From the NCBI RefSeq assembly GCF_003991905.1, contig NZ_RSCL01000016.1, positions 209,983 through 273,982 of the forward strand: a DNA stretch of 64,000 nt, given 5' to 3'. The position numbers and the translations under genes were made by a program. Of the stretch, positions 63,951 through 64,000 are shown piece by piece (the stretch's first letter is position 1; each line of letters starts with the position of its first letter). The DNA comes from Dulcicalothrix desertica PCC 7102 (GTDB lineage: Bacteria > Cyanobacteriota > Cyanobacteriia > Cyanobacteriales > Nostocaceae). A model generated the notes under the pieces. The model was not told the origin of the DNA. It worked only from the letters and a program-made list of their open reading frames with translations, and made no database searches.

Positions 63951-64000
63951 CCTGGCACCGAGCAATTGTTGCAGGAGACAACTCTCCAACTATCGTAGCC
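63951..64000 (-). rRNA. rrf: 5S rRNA, 3' end (partial)
   Basis: The minus-strand sequence GGCTACGATAGTTGGAGAGT at the window edge and GCTCGGTGCCAGG at the 3' end match the 3' half of cyanobacterial 5S rRNA (GGCNACGATAG... GCTCGATGCCAGG). About 50 of 118 bases are in the window. A strong terminator follows, so this is the distal end of an rRNA operon that lies to the right. Confidence 0.82.

Overview
This window comes from a cyanobacterium, most likely a filamentous heterocyst-forming one (Nostocales). Markers are light-independent protochlorophyllide reductase ChlB, a high-light-inducible chlorophyll-binding protein with an HLR1-type promoter element, PlmA, a COP23-domain protein, a Mo-nitrogenase C-terminal-domain protein, the rpmG-rpsR-RNase II and asd-dapA-rnj clusters, and trigger factor-ClpP-ClpX. 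Non-coding DNA is AT-rich and full of small dispersed repeats, including 7-nt tandem repeats. The usual cyanobacterial HIP1 octamer (GCGATCGC) was not seen. Instead GGCGCC occurs roughly 95 times, while GATC occurs only about 20 times (eye counts).

Layout. 1-5.5 kb: a secreted-protein cluster on the minus strand (COP23, two trypsin-like proteases, a broken third protease, a large TPR protein) with an acetyltransferase and a small gene on plus. 5.5-8.3 kb: a decayed accessory patch holding an FHA-ABC transporter gene with a large internal deletion, a two-gene unit with an Mrr-like nuclease, and a tandem pair of small unknown genes, one frameshifted. 8.5-21.8 kb: chlB, an M50 protease with FHA proteins, pgl, rph, an adenylate-kinase-like gene, a CobO-like gene, dcd, thyX interrupted by a mini-intein, hli, a thioredoxin-like gene and aroA. 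22-31.8 kb: DUF2079, GDYXXLXY/DUF2157 pair, RNase II-rpsR-rpmG, RDD protein, moeA, and an antitoxin-like/HNH pair. 32-36.5 kb: double GNAT protein and ureDABC, with dispersed repeats inside ureD and ureC and between ureB and ureC. 36.6-44.4 kb: accessory region with a truncated AAA gene, a Trypco1 gene, a receiver-histidine kinase, wreckage of a giant Ser/Thr kinase-ATPase-histidine kinase, a sulfite-oxidase-like enzyme, rpmF, a pseudo-orthocaspase and a Mo-nitro_C gene. 44.9-64 kb: anion transporter, rnj-dapA-asd, tig-clpP-clpX, hydrolases, plmA, an S1 protein, tRNA-Ser, a phosphoesterase, nadA, a nonsense-interrupted gene, an unknown membrane protein and, at the right edge, the 3' end of a 5S rRNA gene on the minus strand.

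Core metabolism here covers lysine/threonine precursors (asd, dapA), aromatic amino acids (aroA), NAD (nadA), nucleotides (dcd, thyX, adk-like), Mo cofactor (moeA), urea use (ureDABC), RNA turnover (rph, RNase II, RNase J) and protein quality control (tig, clpP, clpX). The most unusual signals are the GGCGCC/GATC composition, repeat-derived sequence inside urease genes, the ThyX intein, and several deletion-type pseudogenes. No CRISPR array, insertion sequence or prophage was recognised. No wholly new system is proven; the best candidate for an undescribed unit is the nuclease plus unknown-protein pair at 6.2-7.3 kb.
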